Positions 27,516 to 35,449 of a stretch of DNA of 64,000 bases are shown here, in pieces. Source of the stretch: CAWAND01 sp963783335 (GTDB lineage Bacteria > Chloroflexota > Anaerolineae > Anaerolineales > E44-bin32). The stretch lies in contig CAWAND010000010.1 in the NCBI GenBank assembly GCA_963783335.1, forward strand, positions 434,001 through 498,000. The letters run 5' to 3'. Made by a program: the position numbers and the translations under genes. Positions within the stretch are counted from its first letter, which is position 1. Each line of letters begins with the position of its first letter. Under the pieces are notes generated by a model. That model was not told the DNA's origin and ran no database searches. It worked only from the letters and a program-made list of their open reading frames with translations.

Positions 27516-30131
27516 TCAGTCCCCCTTGCCATTCGGGTGACAGGCGACACAGTTGCTGAGATCGGTGATGCCTTTCTCGGCATGATGTTTCTCAGTTTCG
27601 CTCTTGTTATGACACTTGTAGCAGGTATAGCTCGCCAATTCGCTCGGATGGCATTTCTGGCAATCTCCACCGGCGTGACCATGGTTGAGCGGGAAGCTAT
27701 GGGACTGGTCAAACGTGGCTGGCTGCCAGGCCGACGTGGAATGGCATTTGGCGCAATCTGTGCCGAAGAGACCCTGGTGATAGCTGGGTTCGCTGTGGCA
27801 GGCGACGCAATCCTTGGGCGTCCCCTGATACTTGCCTCCCGCATGGCATGACTCACAGGCCAGATTGGTGTGTGCTCCAGTCAGCTTGAATCCGGTCTGA
27901 CTGTGGTCAAAGCTCGCGTTGGACCACTTCGTCGGACGGTGACAAGCTGCGCAATCAGTTCCAAACGTCCCATTGTGAGCATCGTCCGCCTTGTGACACG
28001 AGATGCACGTTGACGACAGGGCCGAGTATCCGCCGTTGGTATGGCAGGCATTGCAGGACAGACCTGAGTGAGAATCCATCAAGGCGAATCCGGTGACCTT
28101 GCCATGATCGAAGCTGGCATCCGACCAGCGCGTCGGGTTGTGACACTGGCGGCAGTCCGTCCCAAACTGGCCGTTGTGGGCATCGTCGGCTTTGTGACAT
28201 GAGTAGCAGGTTTGCGAAAGGCCAGACCACTGCCCGTTCGTGTGACAGGAGTGGCAGGCCAAGCTCTGATGGGATCCCACCAAGGCAAACCCGGTGACCT
28301 TGCCGTGATCGAAGCTGGCATCCGACCAGCGGGTCGGGTTGTGGCACAGGCTGCAGTCCGTCCCAAACTGGCCGTTGTGGGCGTCGTCGGACTTGTGACA
28401 GGACGCGCACGATTGCGACAGCCCCGAAAACTGGCCGTTGGTGTGACACGACTGGCAGGACAAGCTCTGATGCGATCCCCTCAAGGCGAACCCAGTGACC
28501 TTGCCGTGATCGAAGCTGGCATCCGACCAGCGGGTCGGGTTGTGGCATAGGCTGCAGTCCGTCCCAAACCGGCCGTTGTGGGCGTCGTCGGCTTTGTGGC
28601 AGGAAGCGCAGGTTTGCGACAGCCCTGAAAACTGGCCGTTGGTGTGACACGACTGACAGGACAAGCTCTGATGCGACCCCATCAAGGCGAACCCGGTGAC
28701 CTTGCCGTGATCGAAACTGGCATCCGACCAGCGCGTCGGGTTGTGGCACAGGCTGCAATCCGTCCCAAACTGGCCGCTGTGGGCATCGTCGGCCTTGTGG
28801 CAGGCAGCGCACGATTGGGAAAGGCCAGACCAGTGACCATTGGTGTGGCACGATTCACAGGCCAGATTTTGATGTGAGCCGATCAACTTGAACCCGGTCA
28901 GACTGTGATCGAACCCCGACAGATCGACCTTGCTCCACGTGGTCGTCACGTGGCATGCCGCGCAATCCGTGCCGAGGCGGCCCTGGTGGGCATCGTCGGC
29001 TTTATGGCAGCCAACGCAAGTGCTCGGCACCGGCGCCGTCTCCCCATTGACATGGCACTGGCTGCAAGCGACCTCCAGATGTGAGCCGGTGAGCAAGAAT
29101 CCTGTCTGCCGATGATCGAAATGGACATCCTTCCAGGCTGACGTGGCATGGCATGCCTCACACTCTTGGCCCAAGCGACCATCATGTGCATCGTCTTGAG
29201 CGTGGCAGCCAGCACATGTCGTCGGGACCGGGGTGCCCGTTCCATTCACATGGCAGGCGCTGCAATCGACGCTGGCATGTGCTCCGGTCAACTTGAAACC
29301 GACCACAGCATGGTCGAAGCTGACATCAGTCCATTGGGTGGCTGTGTGGCACGCGGCGCAATCATCTCCCAATGCCCCTTGATGCGGATCGTCCATTTGG
29401 TGGCAGCTGACACAAGTGGGGCTGGTCGCGTGGAGGTCCTCCAGCGTCCTGGCGCCGACGTGGCAATCGTCGCACTTGAGCAATTCGTGAGCCGCAATCA
29501 GCGGAAATCCTGTCTCGGCGTGATTGAAATCGGCGCCGTAGGAATCCAACCCGTCGTGGCAATTGAGACACGAGGATCCGAAGGCGATCTCATGCGGCAT
29601 GAACGCCGCGCCATCCATTTTCAGGTGGCACTGGGAACAGGTTTGCCCCTGGAAATGCATCAAGCCCGTTTCGTGACAATTTTCACAAGCAAAGGCTTTG
29701 CCATCTCTCAAGGTGAGGTGCGCGGTGAGGGCAAAACCGAAGGCGTAGTGCGGGAAGGTCGCCTCATCCACCCGCGTCAGGGAAGCGAGCATTCCGTGGT
29801 GTTCGGTATGGCAATCCCTGCACGCGCCCGGGTTGGGCAATTTTCCATGGAGCGAGGTCGGGACAGCCAATTCGGCCTGAACATCTTCATGGCACGTAAG
29901 ACAGCGGTCCGCCATGGTCTGGGTGCCCCAGAAAGGTGCATGGCAATCGCTGCAGGCGAGATCGGCGTGGATCTGGGTCGCTTGGCCAGCTGCCCCCGTC
30001 GAATGCCCTCGGAGCGGGCCGGGGCTGAAGATCCCGCCGCCGGTTAGCGCCGCCGCGCCGACCACCATCAAAGGTGTCAGCACGCCAACGATCACTCCGG
30101 CTCCGGGCAGCCTACCCGACCTCGCGTTCAC
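27516..30131 (-). CDS. 36-heme c-type cytochrome with tandem heme modules
   Basis: An 871-residue protein with a signal anchor (GVIVGVLTPLMVVGAAAL) and 36 CxxCH motifs: six N-terminal, nine triplet modules and three C-terminal. Several central modules are near-identical 67-residue units with CQSCH, CASCH and CSLCH plus SH, DDAH and FDH, i.e. one spare His per heme. The ends closely match the 21-heme paralogue. GTG 30131 is chosen over the upstream ATG because GGGAGGA precedes it, the signal anchor follows, and the longer frame would run into the upstream gene. It follows the b-type cytochrome after 29 bases, which probably feeds it electrons. Confidence 0.92.
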   Translation of the reverse strand: MNARSGRLPGAGVIVGVLTPLMVVGAAALTGGGIFSPGPLRGHSTGAAGQATQIHADLACSDCHAPFWGTQTMADRCLTCHEDVQAELAVPTSLHGKLPNPGACRDCHTEHHGMLASLTRVDEATFPHYAFGFALTAHLTLRDGKAFACENCHETGLMHFQGQTCSQCHLKMDGAAFMPHEIAFGSSCLNCHDGLDSYGADFNHAETGFPLIAAHELLKCDDCHVGARTLEDLHATSPTCVSCHQMDDPHQGALGDDCAACHTATQWTDVSFDHAVVGFKLTGAHASVDCSACHVNGTGTPVPTTCAGCHAQDDAHDGRLGQECEACHATSAWKDVHFDHRQTGFLLTGSHLEVACSQCHVNGETAPVPSTCVGCHKADDAHQGRLGTDCAACHVTTTWSKVDLSGFDHSLTGFKLIGSHQNLACESCHTNGHWSGLSQSCAACHKADDAHSGQFGTDCSLCHNPTRWSDASFDHGKVTGFALMGSHQSLSCQSCHTNGQFSGLSQTCASCHKADDAHNGRFGTDCSLCHNPTRWSDASFDHGKVTGFALRGSHQSLSCQSCHTNGQFSGLSQSCASCHKSDDAHNGQFGTDCSLCHNPTRWSDASFDHGKVTGFALVGSHQSLACHSCHTNGQWSGLSQTCYSCHKADDAHNGQFGTDCRQCHNPTRWSDASFDHGKVTGFALMDSHSGLSCNACHTNGGYSALSSTCISCHKADDAHNGTFGTDCAACHRPTKWSNASFDHSQTGFKLTGAHTNLACESCHAGGKYQGTPKDCVACHSEPSYHQGLFGTDCAKCHSTSAWQPATFDQSHSFPLNHGHAGGDCQKCHPSELASYTCYKCHNKSETEKHHAEKGITDLSNCVACHPNGKGD
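28081..28884. repeat. Four tandem 201-bp coding repeats
   Basis: Copies begin at 28081, 28282, 28483 and 28684, each 201 bp (67 codons) and nearly identical at the DNA level, inside the 36-heme gene. Flanking modules are more diverged. This points to recent expansion by unequal recombination or gene conversion. The region is also a likely assembly-collapse risk. Confidence 0.88.
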
Positions 30132-30160
30132 GCGTGCACGTCCTCCCTGGTTAGGGCGGA

Positions 30161-31000
30161 TCACTTCAAGAGCGTGGCGTAGTAGATCGCGGCACCAATA
30201 TGAAAGAAGGCCATAATGAACAATGCGATACCAATAGGAATGTGAATGGTGTGCCACAGCGCCAGCACACGGCGGGCAGTCTGCAGAAGCCGGATCTGCC
30301 GCTGTAGATCTCGGCGCCGTCGCAGCAACGAATCCAACTCGGACGCCTGCCGCTTTACATCCGCCGGAAGGTTGCGCCGCGCCCAGGCACGCCGAAGGTC
30401 GAAGGACAAGTCACTCACTCCGCGGGTGAGCAGGGCCCACAACCCGGACCCGACACGCGGCTCTGGCGGCGCCTGTTTTGATCCGGCCGCTGCCATGCGG
30501 CGCCGATAGGCTGCGTCGGCTTGGGCGATTTGGCGCTGCAGGTCGGACTCCTCCAGCATCACGCCGTCGGCTGTGCGCGGGACGGCGGTGTAGATATAGC
30601 GGCCGAAGAATCCGCTGGCGACGACCAGGGCCGTGAGGAGCAGCACCATGCCGGCCAGGCCATTGAAAGACCACGCGGAGTGGAGCAGGACCAGGTAGGG
30701 ACCGACGATCCCGGTGAAGATGTGGAAACGCAGCCAATCGCTCATCCGACCCCACGCCCGGCGCGTGCTCCGCTTGCGAATTGTGTACAGCGTTTCCGTG
30801 GCCAACATGAGCGCAAACCCCATAATGCCCAGGCTGTGACCGAAGAACGCTCCCGCGGCAGGCACGCCCAGCAGCGCCACCTCAGCCAGGTAGAACACGG
30901 TGATGGCCACGCACGCCAGTCCGGAGATGTGCAGCTCGTTGAGTCGGAAACCCCTCTGACCGGCCCGTGTGTCAAAGACAGATTGCAGACCCTGGGTCAC
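30161..31000 (-). CDS. b-type diheme membrane cytochrome-like protein
   Basis: About 279 residues with four or five transmembrane helices. His residues in helix contexts include FFGHSLG, LRFHIF, LLHSAW, LWHTIHIP and FFHIG, enough to ligate two hemes b across the membrane. A basic soluble insert with a coiled-coil-like stretch (ASELDSLLRRRRDLQRQIRLL) lies before the last helix. GTG 31000 is chosen because GGAGG lies 4 bases upstream and the codon overlaps the previous stop as GTGA. In context it would carry electrons from the cytosolic flavoprotein/ferredoxin to the outer-side multiheme cytochromes. Confidence 0.78.
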   Translation of the reverse strand: MTQGLQSVFDTRAGQRGFRLNELHISGLACVAITVFYLAEVALLGVPAAGAFFGHSLGIMGFALMLATETLYTIRKRSTRRAWGRMSDWLRFHIFTGIVGPYLVLLHSAWSFNGLAGMVLLLTALVVASGFFGRYIYTAVPRTADGVMLEESDLQRQIAQADAAYRRRMAAAGSKQAPPEPRVGSGLWALLTRGVSDLSFDLRRAWARRNLPADVKRQASELDSLLRRRRDLQRQIRLLQTARRVLALWHTIHIPIGIALFIMAFFHIGAAIYYATLLK

Positions 31001-32334
31001 GCGGCCTCCATTTGAGCGGGGTTCAACCACCCTTCGGGATCGGCTTTGTGCAAGATGGCGACGGCGCGCTGAGGGTTCGACAGCAACATCGACCGCAGCC
31101 CGCTCAGAGGAATCTGCTCACGGACAAGATGTTGGAGGACACGCGACAGGCTCTGATCCCCCATGACCACCGCTCCCAGCAGCGTTTCCTCGCCCACCAT
31201 CAGGCGCAGGCGAGTCCCATTGTGAGCATCCTGGACGACCAATGATTTGATGTCGTCGCGCCAGCTCTCGCTGTCGCCGCGCATGATTCCCACCAGGTCG
31301 GCGTCTTTCTCGGCCCCCCCGATGTACCCGACAATAGTGGTCACCAATCCCCCGATTCGCGTGACGTTGAATGGGGCACTGCGCAGATAGGGCTTGGCGC
31401 CTCCGGCCATGTTTTCGCCGGCACATCGGCCTTGTTCGTCGGCTGACCACCACAGGGAATCCAACCGGTAGCTGCCGGACATCGGGTCGTAGACTTGCGC
31501 CACGTCGCCGGCAGCGAACACAAAAGGATCTGATGTGCGCAGGTACTCATCCACGATGATGCCGCGCTCGGTCTCCAGCCCCGCCTGGACCGCAAGGGCA
31601 ATGCGGGGACGGATCCCTATGGCGACGGCCACGATCTGGCAGCCAATCCGCTGTCCGTCCTTGGTCAAAACGCCCTTGACCCGCCCTCGCCGGCCAATGA
31701 TCTCCTGCACTTCGGTTCGGTGGTGGATCTGAATACCTTCATGGCCCAAGCCGGATTCGACGCGCTTGGATTCATCGGGGTCGAGAACGCTGGCCCAGTA
31801 GCGGTCTTTGCGAAGCAAGTAGTGGACCTTCAGCCCGCGGGCGGCCAGGCCCTCTGCCAACTCGAGAGCCGTAATCCCACCGCCAACCACCACCGCTGAT
31901 CGCGCCCTGCGAGATTGTTTTAGGATGTGACGCGCATCCGCCAGGTTGTCCAGCGTGACCACGCCCTCCAGATCGATCCCGGGCAGCTTCGGTCGGGCAG
32001 CCTCAGCTCCCGTTGCCAGGAGCAGGATGTCGTAGGCCACCTGCTGCCCCTGCTGGGTAGACACAACGCGCTCATGGCGGTGGATGGCGGCCACGCTTCC
32101 CACCCGAACCCCAATATGCAGGCGACGGTACAGCTCATCCGGCACGGAATAGAGCTGACGTTCGGGAATATCCCCCGATAGCAAATAGGCAAGCCCGGGC
32201 CTGGAGTAGAAACGATGGGGCTCGTCGGTCAGGATGGTGATGGCGCCTGTATCATCACGCGCACGGATGGTGCGCGCAGCCGCCAATCCAGCCGCCCCAT
32301 GACCTACGATCAGGTAGCGGGTGCCCTCAGCCAT
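30997..32334 (-). CDS. NAD(P)H/FAD oxidoreductase, NirB N-terminal-like
   Basis: A 445-residue flavoprotein of the pyridine nucleotide-disulfide reductase class. The FAD site is LIVGHGAAGLAAA, the NAD(P) site VVVGGGITALELA, and VFAAGDVAQV is the C-terminal FAD motif. RFYSRPGLAYLLSG matches the NADH:rubredoxin reductase / NirB N-terminal branch, which lacks the active disulfide. The C-terminal 110 residues (GAVVMGDQSL and beyond) resemble the NirB-like extension. It overlaps both neighbours by 4 bases, so the trio is translationally coupled. Confidence 0.88.
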   Translation of the reverse strand: MAEGTRYLIVGHGAAGLAAARTIRARDDTGAITILTDEPHRFYSRPGLAYLLSGDIPERQLYSVPDELYRRLHIGVRVGSVAAIHRHERVVSTQQGQQVAYDILLLATGAEAARPKLPGIDLEGVVTLDNLADARHILKQSRRARSAVVVGGGITALELAEGLAARGLKVHYLLRKDRYWASVLDPDESKRVESGLGHEGIQIHHRTEVQEIIGRRGRVKGVLTKDGQRIGCQIVAVAIGIRPRIALAVQAGLETERGIIVDEYLRTSDPFVFAAGDVAQVYDPMSGSYRLDSLWWSADEQGRCAGENMAGGAKPYLRSAPFNVTRIGGLVTTIVGYIGGAEKDADLVGIMRGDSESWRDDIKSLVVQDAHNGTRLRLMVGEETLLGAVVMGDQSLSRVLQHLVREQIPLSGLRSMLLSNPQRAVAILHKADPEGWLNPAQMEAA

Positions 32335-32696
32335 CAGAAGAGCTCCTGCTGGGGATCGGAATCGGCAAAGAGGGGGGTGGTTTCCAGGCGAAGGACGCCG
32401 CGCGGGCAGCGCCTAACGCACTCCCCGCATGAAAGGCAGTGGGCCGAGCTGACTGGCGCCCCGACGGCCGCGTGTGCACGGACGTTGATACCTACCGGGC
32501 AGTTGTAGGAGCAAATGCCGCATTGGACGCAGCGAATTGACTGCGGCACCACACGCGCCGTGGCAATCGCCTCGCGTCGAGAGCCGGAACGCCCCTGGGC
32601 AAGATCAGCCAAGGCGAGAGCAGCCTGTGAACCGAATGGCAATGAGGCTTGAATGCAATCGCTTCCCTCCCAAGAAGGCGCCCGCTCGCAATGCAC
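32334..32696 (-). CDS. Two-cluster 4Fe-4S ferredoxin-like protein
   Basis: About 120 residues. The C-terminal half has two 4Fe-4S sites, CVQCGICSYNCPVG and CLSCGECVRRCPRG. The N-terminal half is not recognised and may be partly non-coding: the GTG at 32696 is the longest frame, and a GGGAGGGAAG tract inside it might serve a later start. The stop and the next ATG overlap (ATGA). It is the first gene of the electron-transfer operon and probably shuttles electrons to the FAD protein or cytochrome b. Confidence 0.82.
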   Translation of the reverse strand: MHCERAPSWEGSDCIQASLPFGSQAALALADLAQGRSGSRREAIATARVVPQSIRCVQCGICSYNCPVGINVRAHAAVGAPVSSAHCLSCGECVRRCPRGVLRLETTPLFADSDPQQELF

Positions 32697-33004
32697 CCGG
32701 GGTCCGCCGCAGGCTTGCGAAACCTAGGATGGCCGAGGGTTGGCGCCTGAACACGCAGATGCGTGCCAGGGACAATCCAGCCCACGGCATGTATCTTCTA
32801 TGTCGTTGAAACAGTCTGCTGGTTACGGGCCCAAACGAGATTAGGAAGATGGTACCAACGCGCTTGGGTTGCCGTTCGGCCGGCCTCACCGCTCGCCAAT
32901 CCCACCCTGTTCCACTCTGCCTGATTTGTGTTGAATGAACCTGTTACGGATTGGGTTCGTAAACAGTATGTCCGGCCGAACTAACCGCCAGGGGAGACTC
33001 CAAG
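32697..33004. other. Divergent intergenic region, 308 bases
   Basis: It should hold the promoter of the electron-transfer operon (minus) and of the FGE-like lipoprotein (plus). I see only a TTTGTG half-site at 32928-32937 and a loose GTTACG/CGTAAAC inverted pair at 32942-32964. No convincing -35/-10 pair was found. Confidence 0.3.
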
Positions 33005-33937
33005 ATGAAGCCAGGCACCATCGCCCTCGCAGCCCTCACCCTTTTGGCTGCTTCTGCATGTCAGCCCCAACTGCCTCCGCCAACCCAAACCAGCAAGGAG
33101 TCGCCGATGCTCCCCACACCCAGCCCAACGCCGCGGCACACCCTGGGCGAGACACGACATGATGGGCGCGGGATCGAACAGGTGTGGGTGCCGGCCGGAT
33201 CATTCATGATGGGCAGCAATGGCGAGGAAGGGCTGGCGGTGCCGCCCTGGGCCGATCGCGAGCCGGCCAGTGAGGCGCCTCAGCACCGCGTCGAAATCAC
33301 CTCCGGATTTTGGCTGGACAAATTCGAAGTGACCAATGCCGCCTTTGAGGCATTTGTCGAGGACGGAGGCTACTCAGAAGAGTCGTACTGGTCCAAAGAG
33401 GGCTGGAACTGGCTGTCCCATCAGATCGTCCATCCGCCCCGGGATTGCGAAGGCAATGCGCCTGATCAGCCACGCGCCTGCATCACCTGGTTTGAAGCCC
33501 AAGCTTACGCCCATTGGCGCGGAGGCCGGCTACCTACCGAGGCTGAGTGGGAGTATGCCGCCCGGGGGCCCGATTCATTGGTCTATCCATGGGGCAACAA
33601 CTGGGATTCAGCCAAAGCCAATGTCGTCGACAGTCAGGGAAACCTCCCTGTAGGAAGCTTCCCCGAAGGCGCCAGCTGGATAGGCGCTTTGGACATGAGC
33701 GGCAACGTCATGGAATGGGTCAACGATTGGCTGGATGTCCACTACTACGAAGACAGTCCCGTCCAAGATCCGCCTGGACCGGATCGGGGGTTCCGCAAGG
33801 TGGAGAAGGGGGGATGGTGGGGGAGTGTGCCCTACGTGGCTCGGTCCGCCTATCGCCATTTTGAGGACCCCCCCGAGTACCAAGATCACCATATCGGCTT
33901 TCGAGTCCTGTCCCCGGAGGACAACAATCTTCCCTAA
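33005..33937 (+). CDS. FGE/SUMF1-fold lipoprotein lacking catalytic Cys
   Basis: A 310-residue lipoprotein (lipobox AASAC) with a formylglycine-generating-enzyme fold: VWVPAGSFMMGS, FWLDKFEVTNAAFEAFV, GGRLPTEAEWEYAARG, GNVMEWVNDW and the terminal HIGFRVLSP. In true FGE the C-terminal motif contains two copper-binding Cys; here the equivalent GGWWGSVPYVARSAYR has none. It therefore probably acts as a surface binding or structural module. ATG 33005 follows GGGGAGAC. Confidence 0.85.
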   Translation: MKPGTIALAALTLLAASACQPQLPPPTQTSKESPMLPTPSPTPRHTLGETRHDGRGIEQVWVPAGSFMMGSNGEEGLAVPPWADREPASEAPQHRVEITSGFWLDKFEVTNAAFEAFVEDGGYSEESYWSKEGWNWLSHQIVHPPRDCEGNAPDQPRACITWFEAQAYAHWRGGRLPTEAEWEYAARGPDSLVYPWGNNWDSAKANVVDSQGNLPVGSFPEGASWIGALDMSGNVMEWVNDWLDVHYYEDSPVQDPPGPDRGFRKVEKGGWWGSVPYVARSAYRHFEDPPEYQDHHIGFRVLSPEDNNLP

Positions 33938-34118
33938 CCCCCGCCCGCTCGAACTCTGGTAGTCAACATCGGCCTGGTCGAAGTGGTAGACTGATCTCAG
34001 ACCGGCGCTCACATCCCGCTGACAACGGAGAGAGCCCGGTTTTTGGGTCCGTCCCGCCTTTTGGTGCCCATGATCTGTTCGTCGTCTTGGCCAGCGGTGG
34101 CTCTGGAGACAAGGTAGG

Positions 34119-35258
34119 TTGCGATGGTTCGGAATTTCAAGAAGTCTCTTACTTCTTTCACTCGCACTTGCGGGCACGCTCCTGGCCTGCAACTTGGGGA
34201 CCGGCGTCGTCGCCACTGCGACCGCGCACGCCACAACGCCTTCGACTTCACCCGCGGCCAGCCCCACGCCAGGCCCGCCAATGGGCACAGCAACTCCTGA
34301 GCCTACCTCTCCCGCGCCAAGTGCCACGCCGGGCGCGGCTCTTCCGGGCTACTTGGACGACCGCAGCACGCCTCAGGGCGTCATCCTATCGTTGTTCAAC
34401 GCCATCAATCGGCATGAATACCTGCGCGCCTACAGCTACTGGGAGGACACAGCCCAGGACCTGCCTTCGTTCGATCAGTTTCAGCAGGGCTACCAGAACA
34501 CCGAGAATGTCCAGGTGAGTCTGGGTGTAGTTGGGGGGGATGCCGGCGCCGGCCAGATGTATTACACGGTGCCGGTGGTGTTGAAATCAACCTCAACGTC
34601 AAACGACCTCCAGACTTTTGCTGGCTGCTACACTCTGCACCTCGGCCAGCCGGGCTTCCAGGGCGAACCGCCGTTCCAGCCGTTGGCCATCCGCTCCGGC
34701 ACGCTCCAGACGGAAGACAACAGCGCTGACACCGCCGATCTGCTCGTCCATGCCTGCGACGGCATCGCCACCGGGCCGGCCCCGGCGCTCACACCCCAGC
34801 CGACAACACCAGCCAGCGGTGTGGACGCCTCGATCTACCTCGACGATCGAAGCGGACCGACCCAAGTTCTCCGCTCCCTGTTCAACGCCGTCAACCGCAA
34901 AGAGTATGTGCGGGCCTACTCGTACTGGGAACCGGATTCACCTCAGCTGCCCACGTTCAATGACTTTGAGAATGGTTACGCCAACACCGACAGCGTCTCC
35001 ATATTGCTGGGCGAGACGTTGGCCGACGCTGGGGCCGGACAGCTCCATTATCGGGTTCCGGTCGCCCTGGCCTCAGTGACCACCGACTCTGCCACACAGT
35101 ATTTCGTCGGCTGCTACGTGCTTCACCTCTCCCAACCTGCCATTCAAGGGGTACCGCCCTTCCAGCCACTGGCTATTCAAAACGCCCAGGTGGCCAGCGC
35201 CAGCAGCCTGGCGGACGCCTCGAGCCAGCTGCCCCATGCCTGTGATGGTCTGCCCTAG
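34119..35258 (+). CDS. Lipoprotein with two tandem copies of one domain
   Basis: A 379-residue lipoprotein (lipobox TLLAC) with a Thr/Pro/Ser linker to about residue 75, then two homologous domains at about 78-215 and 238-377. Shared phrases include YLDDRS, LFNA(I/V)NR, YVRAYSYWE, DAGAGQ, GCYTLHL/GCYVLHL, PPFQPLAI and HACDG. The Cys in GCY and HACDG are conserved in both copies and may form disulfides. Start is TTG 34119 behind AAGGTAGG. Function unknown. Confidence 0.75.
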   Translation: MRWFGISRSLLLLSLALAGTLLACNLGTGVVATATAHATTPSTSPAASPTPGPPMGTATPEPTSPAPSATPGAALPGYLDDRSTPQGVILSLFNAINRHEYLRAYSYWEDTAQDLPSFDQFQQGYQNTENVQVSLGVVGGDAGAGQMYYTVPVVLKSTSTSNDLQTFAGCYTLHLGQPGFQGEPPFQPLAIRSGTLQTEDNSADTADLLVHACDGIATGPAPALTPQPTTPASGVDASIYLDDRSGPTQVLRSLFNAVNRKEYVRAYSYWEPDSPQLPTFNDFENGYANTDSVSILLGETLADAGAGQLHYRVPVALASVTTDSATQYFVGCYVLHLSQPAIQGVPPFQPLAIQNAQVASASSLADASSQLPHACDGLP

Positions 35259-35361
35259 CCCACCCATTCGTCCACCTGCCCGGGCCATAGACCATGCCCG
35301 GCGAAGGTGACAAACGACAGGCTGCGGGCACACTCTTCCGTGCTATGATCCATATCTCTTT

Positions 35362-35390
35362 ATGCCGCACCTCCGCCTCGGGTGCGGCAT
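35362..35390 (+). promoter_or_regulatory. Perfect hairpin in a 5' leader
   Basis: ATGCCGCACC (35362-35371) pairs perfectly with GGTGCGGCAT (35381-35390) over a 9-base loop, 59 bases upstream of ATG 35450. TATGAT at 35344-35349 could be the -10 box of this transcript, but no good -35 is seen. It could equally end transcription from the upstream gene. Confidence 0.45.
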
Positions 35391-35449
35391 CACCTCGTCA
35401 CCCAGACGTACTGAGCCGGCGGGCGGGCAGGCTTCAAAGAGGTTTTTCA

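Noticed and set aside
28081..28884. Regular 201-bp repeats as a possible CRISPR or satellite array
   Set aside because: The repeats are multiples of three, encode heme-binding modules and keep one frame throughout.
29668..29691. A CRP-like palindrome (CGTGACAATTTTCACAAG) on the plus strand
   Set aside because: It lies inside the 36-heme gene and encodes a CxxCH motif (CENCH) with neighbouring residues; Cys (TGT) and His (CAC) codons mimic the motif by chance.
25784..30047. Long plus-strand open frames opposite the cytochrome genes (25784-26545 and 29148-30047)
   Set aside because: They mirror the repeated Cys/His codons on the minus strand, have repetitive implausible products and no supported starts.
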